DNA of 5,690 nucleotides, taken from an uncultured Candidatus Saccharimonas sp. (GTDB taxonomy: Bacteria > Patescibacteriota > Saccharimonadia > Saccharimonadales > SZUA-47). Under the pieces are notes generated by a model. That model made no database searches. It saw nothing but the letters and a program-made list of their open reading frames with translations, and was not told the DNA's origin. Both the position numbers and the translations under genes were made by a program. The stretch is from contig CALRCT010000030.1 in assembly GCA_943354655.1 (NCBI GenBank), forward strand, positions 1 to 5,690, in the 5' to 3' direction. Shown in pieces: positions 5,341-5,690 of the stretch (position 1 is the stretch's first letter; each line of letters opens with the position of its first letter).

Positions 5341-5421
5341 GAGGTTAAAAGAAGGGGTTTTTGGGGTTTATATATAATCACCTTGTGGGGCGATCAAGTC
5401 CAGAAACATTCTTTTAACCTC
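5341..5421 (-). ncRNA. Candidate structured RNA directly upstream of the ribozyme
   Basis: A perfect 13-bp inverted repeat (5421-5409 with 5353-5341) encloses 55 bases. Inside it, minus-strand AUCGCC (5395-5390) pairs with GGUGAU (5384-5379) around CCACAA. One pair is G-U, which would be an A-C mismatch in plus-strand RNA, so the fold favours the minus strand, as does the ribozyme. The 13-bp stem ends right next to ribozyme stem III, and self-cleavage would leave it with a seven-base 3' tail. I do not recognise the RNA class. It may extend upstream through hairpins up to 5516. Alternatively the stem could be a regulatory structure in a long pyrH leader. Confidence 0.45.
5369..5397 (-). promoter_or_regulatory. 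Possible promoter upstream of the ribozyme
   Basis: Minus-strand TTGATC (5397-5392), a 17-base spacer, and TATATA (5374-5369) match consensus at 4 of 6 each. Transcription would start near 5362 and give pyrH a leader of about 120 bases containing the whole ribozyme. It overlaps the candidate structured RNA, so both readings are unlikely to be right together. Confidence 0.3.
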
Positions 5422-5528
5422 GAGAGATTAGGGTGGTTCTCTTAACCAAAACGAATAGCAAACTGCTACATTTATTATCCGTCGTTCACGGGGGGATAAC
5501 TCTTAAAAATTAAGAGAAGTATTTGAAT
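5422..5528 (-). other. Non-coding stretch with further minus-strand hairpins
   Basis: No coding frame is evident. On the minus strand TTAT(CCCC)CCGT at 5498-5487 can pair with ACGGATAA around GAACG with a CCCC bulge. TGGTT/AACCA can form a small hairpin near 5445-5431. These could be an upstream part of the same RNA that the ribozyme cleaves, or unrelated 3' untranslated sequence of the edge gene. Confidence 0.3.
5500..5516. terminator. Hairpin just after the edge gene, possible terminator
   Basis: CTCTTAAAAATTAAGAG read on plus (minus CTCTTAA-TTT-TTAAGAG) is a perfect 7-bp hairpin with a three-base loop, 12 bases past the TAA of the minus-strand gene at 5529. It is AT-rich, and on the minus strand it is followed by TTATCCCC rather than a U-run, so termination would be weak. 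Readthrough towards the ribozyme is plausible. Confidence 0.3.
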
Positions 5529-5690
5529 TTAGTTAATTAAACTATCTACCAACGCATAGATAGCTGTTGCAGTCATCAAAACGTATGTAACAATCATTAA
5601 AATCTGATTGCTACGATTAGTTTTTGTGTACATAGCATCGATATCGTCAGACTGTTGATTCAATGTTAACTCATACGCCAATCCGTAAGC
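5529..5690 (-). CDS. C-terminal end of a small membrane protein, cut by the window edge
   Basis: The minus-strand frame is open from the window edge for 53 codons to a TAA at 5531-5529. The visible residues begin AYGLAYELTLNQQSDDIDAM, a polar region. After TKTNRSNQ comes one hydrophobic segment of about 20 residues (ILMIVTYVLMTATAIYALV) close to the C terminus, ending DSLIN. This looks like a tail-anchored or C-terminal transmembrane helix. No family is recognised and the start is outside the window. An internal ATG would give only 34 residues. It is the nearest upstream gene, on the same strand, to the ribozyme region and pyrH. A transcript reading through its stop would carry the ribozyme. 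Confidence 0.6.
   Translation of the reverse strand, partial: AYGLAYELTLNQQSDDIDAMYTKTNRSNQILMIVTYVLMTATAIYALVDSLIN

Noticed and set aside
5334..5530. tmRNA gene near smpB/pyrH, suggested by a GCAAAC resume-like codon at 5458
   Set aside because: The following frame ends without an ALAA-type tag, and no tRNA-like ends with GUUCRA and CCA are present on either strand.
5634..5650. Second CUGACGA on the minus strand (plus TCGTCAG near 5644-5650)
   Set aside because: It lies inside the coding frame of the edge gene. No GAAA partner and no stem II or III can be drawn around it, so it is a chance core match.
1..5690. Recoded TGA (as in Gracilibacteria or Absconditabacteria), prompted by the absence of TGA stops
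   Set aside because: None of the recognised genes contains an in-frame TGA. Seven TAA and three TAG stops are compatible with standard decoding in an AT-rich genome.

Overview
This is an AT-rich bacterial chromosome segment of small, tightly packed genes. No phage, plasmid, IS, CRISPR, rRNA or tRNA signal was recognised. Two universal housekeeping genes, smpB and pyrH, sit among short orphan membrane proteins, a secreted nuclease, a glycosyltransferase and a membrane-anchored glycosidase-like protein. Gene gaps are mostly 2 to 40 bases, Shine-Dalgarno sequences are weak or absent, and all ten visible stops are TAA or TAG. This looks like a streamlined genome of the Patescibacteria/CPR type, with Saccharibacteria-like lineages a reasonable guess. 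That placement is inference from gene style, not from a marker search.

Left part (1-1829, all plus strand): the 3' end of an unrecognised gene, a P-loop kinase resembling the kinase domain of T4 polynucleotide kinase, an exported staphylococcal-nuclease-type enzyme, and an 86-residue two-helix membrane protein. Inverted repeats abut the start codons of both the kinase and the nuclease. The middle (1802-3651) has a family 2 glycosyltransferase (minus) and a membrane-anchored clan-A glycoside-hydrolase-like protein (plus), divergent across 20 bases. They may work together on cell-surface glycans. Next comes a 185-base gap with a strong GC-rich hairpin, then smpB. On the minus strand follow a 65-residue orphan that ends 2 bases from smpB, pyrH (UMP kinase), and the 3' end of another small membrane protein at the right edge.

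The most striking feature lies in the non-coding stretch between that last gene and pyrH. On the minus strand, positions 5340-5282 contain every conserved core nucleotide and three perfect helices of a type III hammerhead self-cleaving ribozyme. Just upstream of it on the same strand (5421-5341) is a 13-bp inverted repeat enclosing a further hairpin that pairs only in the minus-strand RNA. Cleavage would fall 7 bases after this structure. The ribozyme may therefore trim the 3' end of an undescribed small RNA, or process a long pyrH leader.

A second theme is apparent leaderless transcription. Three genes (86-residue membrane protein, 65-residue orphan, pyrH) have a TATAAT or TACAAT hexamer exactly 7 bases before the start codon. 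One of these has a full consensus TTGACA-17-TATAAT promoter.
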